From contig OX421961.1 in the NCBI GenBank assembly GCA_949128115.1, positions 84,551,277 to 84,615,276 of the forward strand: 64,000 nt of DNA. Direction: 5' to 3'. Shown in pieces: positions 48,611 to 59,861 of the stretch (position 1 is the stretch's first letter; each line of letters begins with the position of its first letter). This DNA is from Anaspis maculata (lineage: Eukaryota; Arthropoda; Insecta; Coleoptera; Scraptiidae). Below the pieces are notes generated by a model. That model made no database searches and had not been told where the DNA came from. It saw only the letters and a list, made by a program, of their open reading frames with translations. A program made the position numbers and the translations under genes.

Positions 48611-48738
48611 ACTATCGTGTGATCATTTGAATTCCTAATTTAGGCGGGCTGTGGCCTGGTCGAAATCAGGGGTGCAAAGCTGCATTTGGCTAGGGCACAT
48701 CCTGCCTAAATTAGAAATTTAATTGATCACACGATAGT
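48611..48738. mobile_element. 128-bp palindromic MITE
   Basis: ACTATCGTGTGATCA at the left pairs with TGATCACACGATAGT at the right. CCTAATTTAGGCGGG and CCTGCCTAAATTAG pair further in. It lies immediately outside the left end of the 48741-51371 long-inverted-repeat element. Confidence 0.8.
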
Positions 48739-48986
48739 AATAGTAGCCGAGGCACACACGTTAAATGGAAAGAAAACGGCATTTGATGTTACAAGCAAGC
48801 CACTTTGCACAGTTGTTACTAAGACACTAACAATAACAAACATTTTTTTCCGCAGCACATGAAAATCGGTCCCTTAGGAAAGCGGGGGGGGGGGAACCCT
48901 CTTGGAAAGAGTAACTTTTTCAAATATTGACCGATTTTCACAATTTTGGTGTCGATTCCACACAATTTGATATCACCAAGAAAAAT

Positions 48987-49141
48987 CGTTCCTGTCTTAT
49001 TAAGTATCATTACTTTTATTATTTTTCATCTTACTATCATTATACATACTTATACTATTTATTAAGTTTCTTTTCCACGAGCTCCTTGCTCAAAATTTGT
49101 TACCAAATTATACGAGCAATAAATCATTTATTTATTTATTT
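48987..49141 (+). mobile_element. 5'-truncated retroposon with 17-bp target duplication
   Basis: The insert is flanked by ATATCACCAAGAAAAAT at 48970-48986 and 49142-49158. It ends GAGCAATAAATCA followed by a TTTA tandem tail. A long target duplication and a simple tail are hallmarks of LINE-mediated insertion. The insert interrupts the left arm only, so it came after the arms were formed. Too short to assign to a LINE or SINE family. Confidence 0.85.
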
Positions 49142-49345
49142 ATATCACCAAGAAAAATAGACACAATGCTAATGCTGTAAGTTACAAGGTTCGGTATTTT
49201 TAGGCGCCATTTTCAAAATATGGCCGCCAATTTCGCAAAATTTTATCTGATTTGAAAATAACCTTGTCACATGTCCAAACCGACTAATTCAAGGATGCTC
49301 TTCACGTTTCCTTTGTCTAAAATAATATTCGGCGCATTATTATAA

Positions 49346-49526
49346 CTATTATTATCCGGTAAACGTGGAATGGGGGTGCAGGGGGCACCCCTCAGCAGCG
49401 GGTGTGATTGTGCACTCATCTGAATTTCGCCCTAAGTTTGACTTTTCAGTGTTTATTTTATTTCAATTTTCATTTCTTATACTTTATTCTGGAAAATCAA
49501 TAAAGACAGTTTATTATTATTATTAT
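49346..49526 (+). mobile_element. Second short retroposon with 11-bp target duplication
   Basis: CATTATTATAA occurs at 49335-49345 and 49527-49537. The enclosed 181 bp ends CAATAAAGACAG followed by a TTA-rich tail. AATAAA plus tail plus target duplication suggest a truncated LINE or SINE. The AT-rich duplication could partly be chance. Confidence 0.6.
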
Positions 49527-49767
49527 CATTATTATAAATGAGTTCCATAAATCTTACGTCTTATTTTAAATTCAACGCCACAACCCGAATGTGGATTTCA
49601 ATATGCGAAATGTTTTGGCGGCAGTTATTCATGACTGCAGCTTGCAGCGCTGTTGTTCCAAATGTAGTGACATATTAAGGTAAGGAAACAGATGTATAAA
49701 GCCAACACTGACTTTAATTACCCTCGGTTGATCTGTAAGTGGGTTTTCCCCACAGTGAATCTCAAGA

Positions 49768-50790
49768 ATGATATTTGAATTATTCAGATTTCTTTCAGAA
49801 ACGTCTCTTTCTGGTTTGCCTCAAATCATAGGCTCAGTGACAACCGTAGATGAATTCGTCAGATCTTCGGATTATCTCAAAACACCAACCTCAATGATGT
49901 CACTTGCGATCAGATGGAAGGAGCTGATAGCAGGATATTCTTCATGTCATGGACATGACATGGTAATTCTCGACACTGAAAACGTCCCCATTCCAAGTTC
50001 CGATACAGACGTCGTAGTCCTAGCGATCTCCTACAACTTCGACATAAAAAGCGTCGGCCTCAGGCAATTACGGATTCTCTATGGTACCTCCAAGCATTAC
50101 AGACACCTGGCAATCCATTCAATTTCAGAAGCTCTTGGAGAGTCCAGATCCGTAGCTCAGCGTGGTTTCCACGCCTACATAGATTATGATAGCGTTTCGT
50201 TTTTTAGTTGATAGAAAGACAAAAAGACAGGTGGAGTGCTTGGAAAGATATTTACACCGATGCATTCACACCTTTAGCTCGTCCTCCTGCACATCCTACT
50301 ACTGAGGATACACTGAAGACCTCGGAAGAAAACACAGTCCGCATGTATGGAGTGTGTGATCCTGAGTGTATCACTGTAGATCAGGTTCGCAAAAACCTAT
50401 TTGCCACAGAGAATCGACCTTTGGCCCTGTGGTCCTCCGACATCTGGTACCCTAGTACAGCATCCTCGACGAGCCGCTTACAAGACTGGTCAGTTGTGGG
50501 GACAAGCCTAGTCCACTAGCCAGTGTGACACAACTCCAGAAGGATTGGGTTGGGCACTCCAAAATGATAAGTGGGAACCAGTATGGTCTCAGTTATAGGA
50601 AGTGTGGAGTGCTTGTCATGCCTTGGACCGATGTAGCTGCAAGACTGGTTGCCAAACTATGCAATGTAAATGCGAAAGAAATCGGCTACCCTGCACTCTT
50701 AGTTGCAAGAGCTGTAAAGGAGGCTGTACCAACAAAAACTATGCCTTCAGTTTTTTTTTATAAATTTGGAGGAAAGTATAGGTACTAGAA
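49768..50790 (+). pseudogene. Frameshifted copy of an uncharacterised repeat-associated Cys-rich protein
   Basis: Three successive frames give pieces in the right order. 49768-50211 encodes HGHDMVILDTENVPIPSSDT, DVVVLAIS, LYGTSKHYRHLAIHSI and GFHAYIDYDSVSFFS. 50220-50420 encodes WSAWKDIYTDAFTPLARPP. 50460-50760, in a third frame, encodes RAAYKTGQLWGQA, EGLGWALQND, CSCKTGCQTMQCKCE and CKSCKGGC. From memory, this order (DTDVVVLAV-like, FGTGKxFRYI-like, FHAFTGCD-like, W-x-AW, RAAYQxGxxWGQ, then a C-x-C-x-x-x-C cluster) matches a protein family found in many copies in cnidarian, mollusc and insect genomes with no assigned function. Frameshifts and loss of the N-terminus make this copy dead. It sits between the arms of the long-inverted-repeat element. 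Confidence 0.6.
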
Positions 50791-51371
50791 GGCCCAATAA
50801 TTACTTTTCAGTTCAGGACTTGATCCTACGATTGGTTCAGCTGATCCAGGGAACAGTGTGCAACAAATTATTGCGAATAATATGTAACTGAATATTTCTT
50901 CATTAGTATAAATATTGAAAAAAATTGCCTTCTATGCTTCCTTCATTCAATAACTCCCTTCAGATATCTCGAATGTTATTTTAGATGAAGAAAACGTAAA
51001 GAGCGCCCCAAAATTAGTCGGTTTAGACACGCGACAAGCTTATTTTCAAATCAGATGAAATTTTGCTAAATAGGCGGCCATATTTGGAAAATGGCGCTAG
51101 AAAATGAAAAAATAACTGTATCTTGTGACGTACTTCATCTCTATTTTTCTTAGCGATATTAAATTGTGTGGAATCGACACCAGAATTGTGAAAATCGGTC
51201 AATATTTAAAAAAGTTACTTTTTTCAAGGGGGGCTCCCCCCCCCCGCTCTCCTAAGGGACCGATTTCCATGTGCTGCGGAAAAAATGTTTGTTAGGGTCT
51301 AAGTAACAACTGTGCAAAGTGGCTTGCTTGTAACATCAAATGCCGTTTTTTTATGTGTACCTCGGCTACTA

Positions 51372-52284
51372 TAATGGTAGAGATAGTGTATAGGAATGGT
51401 GGAGGTGTTGTACGGATTATAAAACAGCTGAAGATGTGTGTTGAGCCATATTTTGAGATAATGTGGGTTCCAACCTATGCCATTAATTTTAGGTGGCAGT
51501 TCCTTGTAAAATTATGATACGAAAATTATTGGAAACATGTTTTTGAAAATTTCATTCATTTGTCAAATGTGACATTTTAACAAAGAAAATGACAATTTTT
51601 TATTGTTACTTGAACAAATTAGGTCCGAATCAGGCGATAATTTTGCACTAATGCAATTATCGGTTACCTTTCAAGTTCGAAAGGAGAGCCCCAGCCCTAG
51701 CCATTTGGATTTAATTAAAAGGGTGTGATGACGGCTGGGTCATGAAATTGAAACTGGGTGGTTTAGAATAGGAAATATTCTTTGGAAACAGGTATTCAAT
51801 AGATCGCAGTAGGTATCTAAGTAATACATGATAGGTTTTATTGAAATTCACTTCCTCTTCTCAGGCTGTCTTGCTGATGGTTTCCGCTGAGCATCACGGG
51901 CATCTCAGTCATCTCAGGCTGAACTAAAGGCGAGATTGAAAGGCAAAGTCAGAATGGATTGAAAGTACCTAATTCCATATTCCAAATGATATCTTTCCTG
52001 TATTGTTTTAGCAGTCACATTTCAGAGAGTCTTCACTGTTGCTTCCTTGTGTTGAAAACCATTTTTTCTTTCTCATGTTCTCGGGGTCCAGTCCTTCAAT
52101 ATTCTGGCTATCTCCTACACCACAGTGGATTCTTCCAGAACGTATTTTCTCATCTAACGAAACTGCTCAAACTTTTTTCTAATCAGTTGCTTGGACTTCA
52201 TGCATTTTGCGGTTATGGCACCATTTTTGCTTTAGGTTGAATCATTTCTGATGGGGGAATTTTGAATCGAAATTGTTGCATATA
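51372..52284. other. No gene seen
   Basis: Intergenic sequence. A 93-aa frame (51959-52240) has no recognised family. Confidence 0.4.
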
Positions 52285-52838
52285 CAGGGTGATTCAAAAA
52301 TGGCGCATTTCCTTTCGGGCACGTTATAGTGGACGTTAACGGAGCATGGAAAAAATAATAAAAAAAATTAATCGGCTTCGATTTGCAAGTTATTAACTAA
52401 AACAAATCTGTCCAATCTGGCAGCATCGCATTAGTACCTACCTCGCACCTTTAGATCAAAGAGGTACATCACAATAGCATTATTGTAGTGTTACCCTGGA
52501 AACTCCGTAGAACCTGCCATACCATACCAAACATACTTGCCAAATGTATTTTCACGGCACCTTTGAGGTGGAGGACGAATTTTAAAATTTGAATATACGA
52601 CTCAAATCTCAATTGCAAGAGAAATTTTCAATCGGAAACTACTAACGACATGTGACTCTTCGCAAGTAACAATGCTTTGCTTTAAAATCATGCAAACCGA
52701 AGAAGTTAAATCCTCAACTTTACCTCTTCGTAACTCGAAGGATAAATGAGCCAATTTTTTTTTACTATTTTTTCCGTGCTCCCTCAACGTCTCCCACAAC
52801 GTACACGGGAGGAAATGCGCCATTTTTGAATCACCCTG
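52285..52838. mobile_element. 554-bp palindromic element with CAGGGTG ends
   Basis: CAGGGTGATTCAAAAATGGC at the left is complementary to the right end, with TA on both sides. Pairing continues through GCGCATTTCC and GGAGCATGGAAAAAAT and fades towards a centre near 52561. Its first 12 bases match those of the 32561-33736 element, so the two belong to one family or share a transposase. Confidence 0.85.
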
Positions 52839-53307
52839 TATTATTGTGATCAGTCTTAGGTCTCTCACTGATGGTGCTGATGGTAATCATGTACTGAGCA
52901 TGTTTTTATGCTTTCACAAGATCATGAGAAGGATTTGTTCCGAAAGCTTCACGTCAACTTTGAATAATGTAACTGATGCACCTTTCACACGAAAAGTCAT
53001 AGGTATTGTGTAAGTATGCGATACAGCTCCGATATAATGTTTCTTACTTTGACAAGGATGAGAGCAAGTTTCCACCAATCAGAATTTAAATTTGGATGGC
53101 TAAGTGAACAACAATGTCAATGTAGAGTGGAGCGGCACACTCAGGCAAACAAATCACCTATGATTTCTTCTCCTACGACGCAGGCGTGTGCCTATGGGAG
53201 CGTTCACTATGAACTAGCGGTTTTGCTTACGCTACCTTTTGCGTAACCGTATGCGGTTCCGTATCCGCTTGCGTCGACTATAAACTAAGTAAAGCTCAAG
53301 CACGGTC

Positions 53308-53482
53308 TGACGGATTCTTACCATTTTGGTCCTTCTCGAAAACTACAACGATTTACTTTGGTTTGAGCCAAAAGGCATTCCCAAAATCCAAAAATAATTT
53401 GATTATTTTAAAAATAATTATAAATAAAAATAAAGTACATCCTTGTAGCTTTCGAAAGAGACCAAAATGGTAAGAATCCGTC
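53308..53482. mobile_element. 175-bp palindromic MITE
   Basis: TGACGGATTCTTACCATTTT at 53308 is answered by its complement ending at 53482. Arms of about 43 bp enclose an AT-rich centre. Confidence 0.75.
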
Positions 53483-53529
53483 AAGGAATAGACCCACAGG
53501 GATTGATTTCGCAACGATTGGTTTTCGCA

Positions 53530-53690
53530 TCGGGCGCTAAAGCGCCGCCCGGCTATAACGGGGGGCGCAAAGCGCCCTTTTTGATTCTTTTTCAGTCCGT
53601 CGAATTTTTGCGCCCCTGGCAAAGTGCGCCCGCGTTTGTCGCACGCCTTGAACGCCCCGTTAGGAACGGCCCTGGGGATAATTTCATCTA
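53530..53690. other. GC-rich island with GGGCGC/GCGCCC palindromes
   Basis: A local GC-rich patch contains GGGCGCTAAAGCGCC and GGGCGCAAAGCGCCC and ends in GGAACGGCCCTGGGG. The last part resembles one CAGGGCC-type hAT end, but I see no complementary left end. Perhaps one end of a rearranged hAT MITE. Confidence 0.4.
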
Positions 53691-54557
53691 ATCTTGGCCT
53701 TTTGTGAAGAATTCACTAGATTTCAAATAACTTTTAGTGAACACTTTTCATTGGGACACCCGGTGCATGATTAAGATGCCTAGATAAACCAATGTTGAAT
53801 TAGTATGAGCTATAAACAGGCAAGTATGTATACCTACGTAAACCTACCTACCTACTTTGACAAAAAAGCACGCACATCATCAGCACATTTTATCAAGAAA
53901 ATTTAGTTCTTATTTCAATTTAATGGCTGAATTCCTGTTGGTCTCGCGGACGACATAAAATTACCCATTTCCTATTTGTTTTAATTTAAATTACCATCAG
54001 TGTAACTACCTATAGATGAAATGATGCATAAAATAAGCATTTTTGCACATTAACTGTACAGATATACATTTCGCAATAATTATAATACCTACTCGAGTGA
54101 CTTCGAGTCGATAAATAATCTATATCATCTCCGATGATTAGAGCTTTACAACTTGAGTACTGACGCGCATTAATGGGCAATTAATGACATTAAGGAGTAA
54201 AAGACCTTGGACACAGAACCTACTACAACTTTACTATGTGACTGTGTTAACCGGCCTACTCTTATATTGCATAACATACCCTTTCGCAAACATTTTTCGT
54301 TGGCTCATTTGGGAACGTGAATGGCTATTCTGTAACTGTAAACCAAAATCGTTGGGGAATGTTCCTTAGGGTAGGGTAGAATGGAGGAATGGCGACCAGC
54401 GGGTAATGACGACCATCAAAGTTCCAAGACAGCGACAATGAATTTACGGATGATTGGTTTGCCGCCATCTAGCCTTCGATAGTACAGTCTAACTAGGACC
54501 GAGAGCGCAAGAAATTTCGCCTTTACCGTTCCCAGACACATCGCTGCGTGTTCGATG
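53691..54557. other. No gene seen
   Basis: AT-rich intergenic DNA with CTACCTACCTACTT-type repeats near 53840-53865. No recognised coding sequence. Confidence 0.4.
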
Positions 54558-54564
54558 GTATAAG

Positions 54565-54860
54565 CATTGTATAACTACTCCTAGTAGGCCAACCGCCGTT
54601 CAAATTGTGCAATTTTCGGAAAGCACGGGCAGGTGGCGTGTTCAGCATTTGTCGTTTGGTCGTTCAAATTAGTTATAAATCACGCTGTCTTCAAATTTCA
54701 ACGTGGCGCCCAACTTACTGATAAATGTTGATGGTTTGGTACAGAAATTTTAATTTTCCTCATATGCGCTGATAATTTCTTGCGAGCTAATTGCTCTAGG
54801 CGACATCTAGCGACAAAATTCCAAATTCGAGGCTGACCTACTAGTAATAGTTATACAATG
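54565..54860. mobile_element. 296-bp MITE with 7-bp target duplication
   Basis: The ends CATTGTATAACTACTCCTAG and CTAGTAATAGTTATACAATG are complementary with few mismatches. GTATAAG flanks it directly on both sides (54558-54564 and 54861-54867). No coding capacity. Confidence 0.8.
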
Positions 54861-54920
54861 GTATAAGTAAATGTAATTATTTATCTAATAATGAATTAGG
54901 TCATCACAAAGTTCCTAATA

Positions 54921-55860
54921 ACGTATGTAACAAAAGTTTTCGGAAAAATTTCGAGGACCTCTTACCTATTGCAGAAATAATATAATTTCAAAAATAGTTC
55001 CAACATCTCAATCTTACATCTATAGTTATTCAAAAACATAAGTCATGGAATTGATAAAAGTCCATTGTCTTCGATGGCCCGCAGTTTGGTCTTAACTTGT
55101 CGCATGAGACTTTGGACGGAAGCAACATCGATTTCATTATTCTTTTGGTAGATCCTACGACGCAACTTGGCTTTTGCCTTGAATTTTACTTCATTTGAGC
55201 AGTTCTCTACATTCTTGGTATAAAACCATCGTTCCTCTTCATTTCACTGTTCCCGAGGGTGAAATATTTTTCATCGTCCATTACAAAAATTACCCTATTT
55301 TTGGTGAAGTGCAGGCCCCTTAGTGCACGACAGCAGGTAGGTATCCTCTGCAGTTAAGCTGCCGCGTATTTTGGGCATTAACGTCTTTTACGAAAAGATA
55401 AGCCTTCACTACGCAATTCCCGATGCACAGTCGTGTAAGAAACGTGAAAGCGCCGTTCAAATCTTCGAATTGACTTCCCCACCTGGTCTGCTGTTCCTCT
55501 TACCAGCCTGGCGATCTGGTCTGCAGTCAAAGCTTTCGGACTTCCACTTTTTGGCAAGTTGAGACATGGGATTTCTTCATCACACTCACTTATCGTACGA
55601 TAAATTGTTGTTTTTGAGATATTTTGGTTCCTTAATAAAGTAACAATTTTACATTTCGGTAGCCGTCCAACTAGCTGATAGATGCTCTTCCGCATCTCAA
55701 GCTTGTAAGACATTTTTTAGAACTTTCTTGCAAAACTTGAACTGCCAATTGAAAACACAATATCCAGAGATTGTTTGTGCAAAACGGCGAATTGATACTT
55801 CATTGTTTAGTCATGGCTCCTCGGCTCCGAAATTTTTCCGAAAACTTTTGTTACATACGT
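54921..55860 (-). mobile_element. Internally deleted mariner-like element
   Basis: The terminal inverted repeats are perfect over 33 bp, beginning ACGTATGTAACAAAAG at both ends, with the TA target site on each side (54919-54920, 55861-55862). At 940 bp it is short for the family, and the transposase it carries lacks its middle. Perfect TIRs suggest that it was mobilised in trans fairly recently. Confidence 0.9.
55035..55713 (-). pseudogene. Mariner-family transposase, catalytic core deleted
   Basis: The N-terminal part (55378-55713, 111 codons, ATG start) has two helix-turn-helix-like segments, including IVTLLRNQNISKTTIYRTI and FHVSYTTVHREL, the paired-type DNA-binding domain. Downstream and frameshifted are RALRGLHFTKNRVIFVMDDE, which holds the first catalytic aspartate (VMDDEKYF), then YTKNVENCSNEVKFKAKAK. 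It jumps directly to RRRIYQKNNEID and VQSLMRQVKTKLRAIEDNG, the family's C-terminus. The segment that should carry the second and third catalytic acids is absent. It cannot catalyse transposition. Confidence 0.85.
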
Positions 55861-56067
55861 TATGACTGGAAAATGCTAATTATGTGTAGATAAGATGCAT
55901 GCGATTACTTTCAAAGTCCAGCGTTAGATTTAGGAAGGGAGGGGGGACTGAGAAGGTTATAACCCGGAGTCCAGACTTGATGGGTCTCGAGCCACGAAGT
56001 AGATTCCTTTTCGATTGCTCTAATAATCAATAATACAATATAACAAATTCATATTCAACATATTGAT

Positions 56068-56295
56068 AATGGACCATCATCTTCGATGGATCTCAATTTT
56101 CTTCCGCCATGTTCCATAATTCTCTGGACTACAGCAGGATCAATTTCTCCAATGCGAAATGCTCTAATGTTTTTGAAAAATGCGACGCCGTAATTGGTTT
56201 TCATTTGCAGCTTTCCGTCCCTTGTCGTATACTATTCTGTTCAATACTCACCAAAAATCTTATATTGGTCGAGCTTGCGGTACATTGGGAGGCAG
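56068..56295 (-). pseudogene. Mariner transposase C-terminal fragment
   Basis: The minus strand encodes PPNVPQARPIEDFWSVL, which contains the third catalytic acid region of this transposase family, followed by ANENQLRRRIFQK and GEIDPAVVQRIMEHGGRKLR. The C-terminus matches in pattern that of the element at 54921-55860, so it is a related but different copy. N-terminus and TIR are missing. Confidence 0.7.
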
Positions 56296-56304
56296 GAGCT
56301 CAGA

Positions 56305-56524
56305 GAAATTGATCCTACTGTTGTCCAGAGACTGATCGAACATAGCAGAAGAGAACTGAGAGCCATCAAAGATAATGGCCCATCTTCATTATGTAAAATA
56401 TGAATTTGGTATTGTTGTAGATGATGTTACTTTTTGCAATAATCAGTTACAAAATTAAAACTACGTATCCAAAAAAAGTTATAAGCTTTTAAAAAATTCC
56501 CCAAAACTTTCGGACCATACGTTA
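56305..56524 (+). pseudogene. Mariner C-terminal fragment and TIR, opposite strand
   Basis: The plus strand encodes REIDPTVVQRLIEHSRRELR and then AIKDNGPSSL. About 120 bases further on is an end reading CCAAAACTTTCGGACCATACGT, with TA after it. That end is a variant of the 54921 element's TIR. Head-to-head with the fragment at 56068-56295, which points to a rearrangement or to two truncated insertions meeting. Confidence 0.7.
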
Positions 56525-59500
56525 AGTACAACTTAGTGGCTTGGCGTTCAGAAATCGGTGTTAAATTGTGCGGTTTTATACTGATGGATAACTACTGATT
56601 AGAACTAGGACCGGCCTTTCTGAAGGCAGGCCAGTTAGTTAGTTGAATAGTTTAGAAAAGTAAAATCAAATGGTGATACGGGCACATAGTTATGGCAGAA
56701 GCAACTTTTGTAAAGTTGGCAATAGTAATGTATCCAATTTATTTTTCGGGTCGGCACAAAATGTTAGAATGCATTGTTGGGTGAGCCCCTGGGTTCATGA
56801 ATTATTTGTGAAAAGCCAAATAAAAAGTCCACAATTGAAGAGCTCTATCTCGATTATTGTTGAGCTGTGGGCAAAAAAAAACATTTTCTCAGCTCATCTT
56901 GACACATCCACCATTCCACCATGTAAATTATGCACAATAATTATAGGCTACTTGTATCCTAATTAGGTACCTATGCGTACGTTTTTGCCAAAATGTTCAC
57001 TCGTCCGATCAGTACTAACTGCAAATTCAATGGCGTACGACGTCCATTAAAATGTTATCATAAGCTACTTTTACTCTTGATTTCTTCTGCATTTGTCAGT
57101 CTATATGGTCACTAGGCAGTTTTTTTACCCTTCCCGATTCATCCATTTGCTTTTATATGTAAGAGTAAGATATCAACTATTTACTTACAATAAACTGTGA
57201 GATTTTTCGTTTTAATTCAATGATCATACTTACCTGTAACTGGGTACATACGAACTGAAACGGCCAAAAGCAAGTTTATTCTATAGACATTACCTATGCA
57301 CGTATGAGTACAGAACGAGCTGATCTTGGTAATGATGCCAGCAATGATTGATTATGATCACGTGATTATAATATAAACGTCCCCACTGGAAATGCACACT
57401 GATGGCTAAAAGTAAAAGTAGCCACGAAGAAAAGAACTAGTTGTCAAATGAACAAGGATTCCCGGTGTGGTCACACACAGTCCGTTCTTGTGTTTACCAC
57501 CTGGGTATCGATATTTATCTTCCGTGTATTCTTCCTGATCATTCTCGACAACACGAGCGTTCTTTTGAACTGGTGCGCTTGGTGCTCTCCGCGGAGTTCA
57601 GCAGGACGAACATCGATAAATTTGTCTTGTCATTGAGCTACAACGGAAGAATATATTATCACCCGTAATTATAATAGGTAAGACAGGAATCCGGAAATTT
57701 CGTGTTGTTTGCTATGTAAGAAAGAGGTTCAGCTAGCATTACCTACCTATCTGAACAGTTGCGCACATTTGCATTTTGCGCTGATTATTATCGAAGATGA
57801 TGTATTTAAATTATTACTGAGTATATTATTTATGTATTATCATGATGGTCATAATAATAATTGACCTCAATCTTTAATACAGGTTTCCAGAAAATGGCGG
57901 AATAGCTCTGTAGCACGTTGTATAGGTCCCTTCAGGGAATCCCAAAAAAACGATAGAAAAAATCTTCGCCTTTCATTTTTGGAAAAAATTTTGGGTCAAA
58001 AACTGGTCCTTCGAACAATAATCTTCTTAGTTTCTGACTCATCCTGTGAATTAAAAAAAATTCAATACACATCCAGTGGTAGATATTTTTAAAGTAAAAT
58101 CTTTTGAATTAACAAAACTATAGAAGGAAGAAAAGTTGACTTAAAGTGACCCCTTATAATTTCTACGCTACTGGTTGGATGCTTTCAAAATTTGGCAGGT
58201 CGATAGATAATGTTGATAAACCAGGTGATACTGAGTTTAAGCTAATTTTGTCGAAACGTTTCAATGTTACAAATTTTTGAAATCCGAAAAAAGTGAACTT
58301 TCAAGGGCTGTATCTTCGTCATTAGGCCGAACTTTGCAAAATGGTATATAGGTTTTCATCGTATTTAGACGAGATCTACTCACAGTTGAATTTTTTGCTA
58401 TCATCTCTGAAACACCTTTGTATACATACGTTAGTTTCAACTAATCAGGACAGCTGGAATGGGTCTGGGCTGCGAGCATTAAGCTATCGATAAAAAGTGG
58501 AAAAATCACACTAGCAGTTGATAAAATCTCACTAGTATACCTACAGCGCCGGATTGAAATATTTCTTGAGGCTAGGAACTATTTAGTTCGAGCTTGAAAC
58601 GCTTCCGTTTCTGCTGGTTGTTGATGAAAATCTAGCATTATTGTTTGAAGTAATTGTCTTCGTGATCTAAACTTCGTTTTTACCACATTTGAGACGGATT
58701 TCCGCAGTGTGGGCCTTCCCTCAAACGGGTCTTGTCCACCACTCTCTCCACAACCTGGTAACCTAAAGACCATCTAACCAACAGTGTTCAAAATAACGGG
58801 ATGTTTATTTCAACAATTCCACAAAATAACTATAGTAGGTTCAAATTGTTCAAATTCAAATTCACTTGTACTGTGACTCTAGTTGGCTGGGCAAATTTTC
58901 TACTTTAGCATTGTAGGCTTGCCGCCTTTTTACCTGGTGTGAAACTGACTTCACTGGAAGTAAAGCTATATTTCTTATCAAATTGATATTAAAATCTTGG
59001 GAAACTGACCTTGTCATAAGTGGACAGGCGACTAGAGAGGCGCAGAGCTGTATTACTGTCATTTAGACACCAGAACCCGACGGGGCCGCCTTCAATTCAA
59101 GTCATCTTGACGACGGCCATTCAAGGCCGACAAAAACTCGTTCCGCCAAGCTCCAAAACGGAAGCAAATTACAAACTGAAGGTACTCACATAAATTTCGG
59201 TCCAATACGCAACTTTGAGCGGCTGGGTTTTTTGAAATTCGGTTTAATTAACAATTAACTTTTTATACGTAGATCCTGCTGCAACTGCAGGCCTGCTGAG
59301 ATGTTCCTTGTCTTGCCAATAGTGCTTCATGATTCGTCGTGTCTTTTCGACTGCAAGAGGTGAAAGGATTGATGATTCCATGGGACCCCTTTTTTTGGGT
59401 GAAGGCCTAGTACTTTTTTAGTTTGAATCAACCTAAAGTTGAACCGGCTTCAAGAGGTTAGAAATATTTTTGACACCTGTCAAATGTCAAAGTTGCTTTG

Positions 59501-59861
59501 ATTTATTTGTTCATTGGCGAAAATTAAAAACAGGTCGAAAAATTACTACATTTTCCAATATAATGGAAAAAAGCGTAAGACATCACGTCGCAAAAATATT
59601 CCGTCTATCTGCAGAGGATATGCGAAAAAAATACGTTCCAAAAGTGGTCCGAACGACGAACGCTAAATGAAGCCAGAGCGGCCAACCGCAAAGTTTCGGG
59701 GATTTTCTATATTTCAGATTTGGAAACTTGAAAACAAAATCTCACAGCCGACTAGAATCACGGTACAGGTGAACCTACTACAACAAACACATGGCTGGCT
59801 TTGACATTTGCTCTTGGAAGTTTAAATAAACCATTTCAGCGCAGTTCGCAGAAGGCATTCA
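56525..59861. other. No gene seen over 3.3 kb
   Basis: AT-rich intergenic DNA. Minus-strand frames near 58579-58773 and 58862-59062 are open but short and unrecognised, and nothing marks them as exons. I found no clear inverted repeats here. Confidence 0.4.

Larger units (their letters stand above)
48741..51371. mobile_element. 2.63-kb long-inverted-repeat element, family unknown
   Basis: The outer ends are TAGTAGCCGAGG (48741) and its complement at 51360-51371. The arms, about 400 bp of alignable sequence, run to about 49331 on the left (lengthened by a retroposed insert) and start about 50970 on the right. They share CAAGCCACTTTGCACAGTTG, an oligo-G/oligo-C run (48887, 51239) and a GGCGCCATTTTC block. 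Between the arms is a decayed plus-strand protein gene (49768-50790). Long TIRs around a coding interior are the plan of a DNA transposon, but the protein has no recognised transposase core, so the class remains open. Confidence 0.65.

Noticed and set aside
49768..50788. Three consecutive plus-strand frames as ordinary host genes
   Set aside because: They are one protein broken by frameshifts, with a repeat-associated family pattern, enclosed by long inverted repeats.
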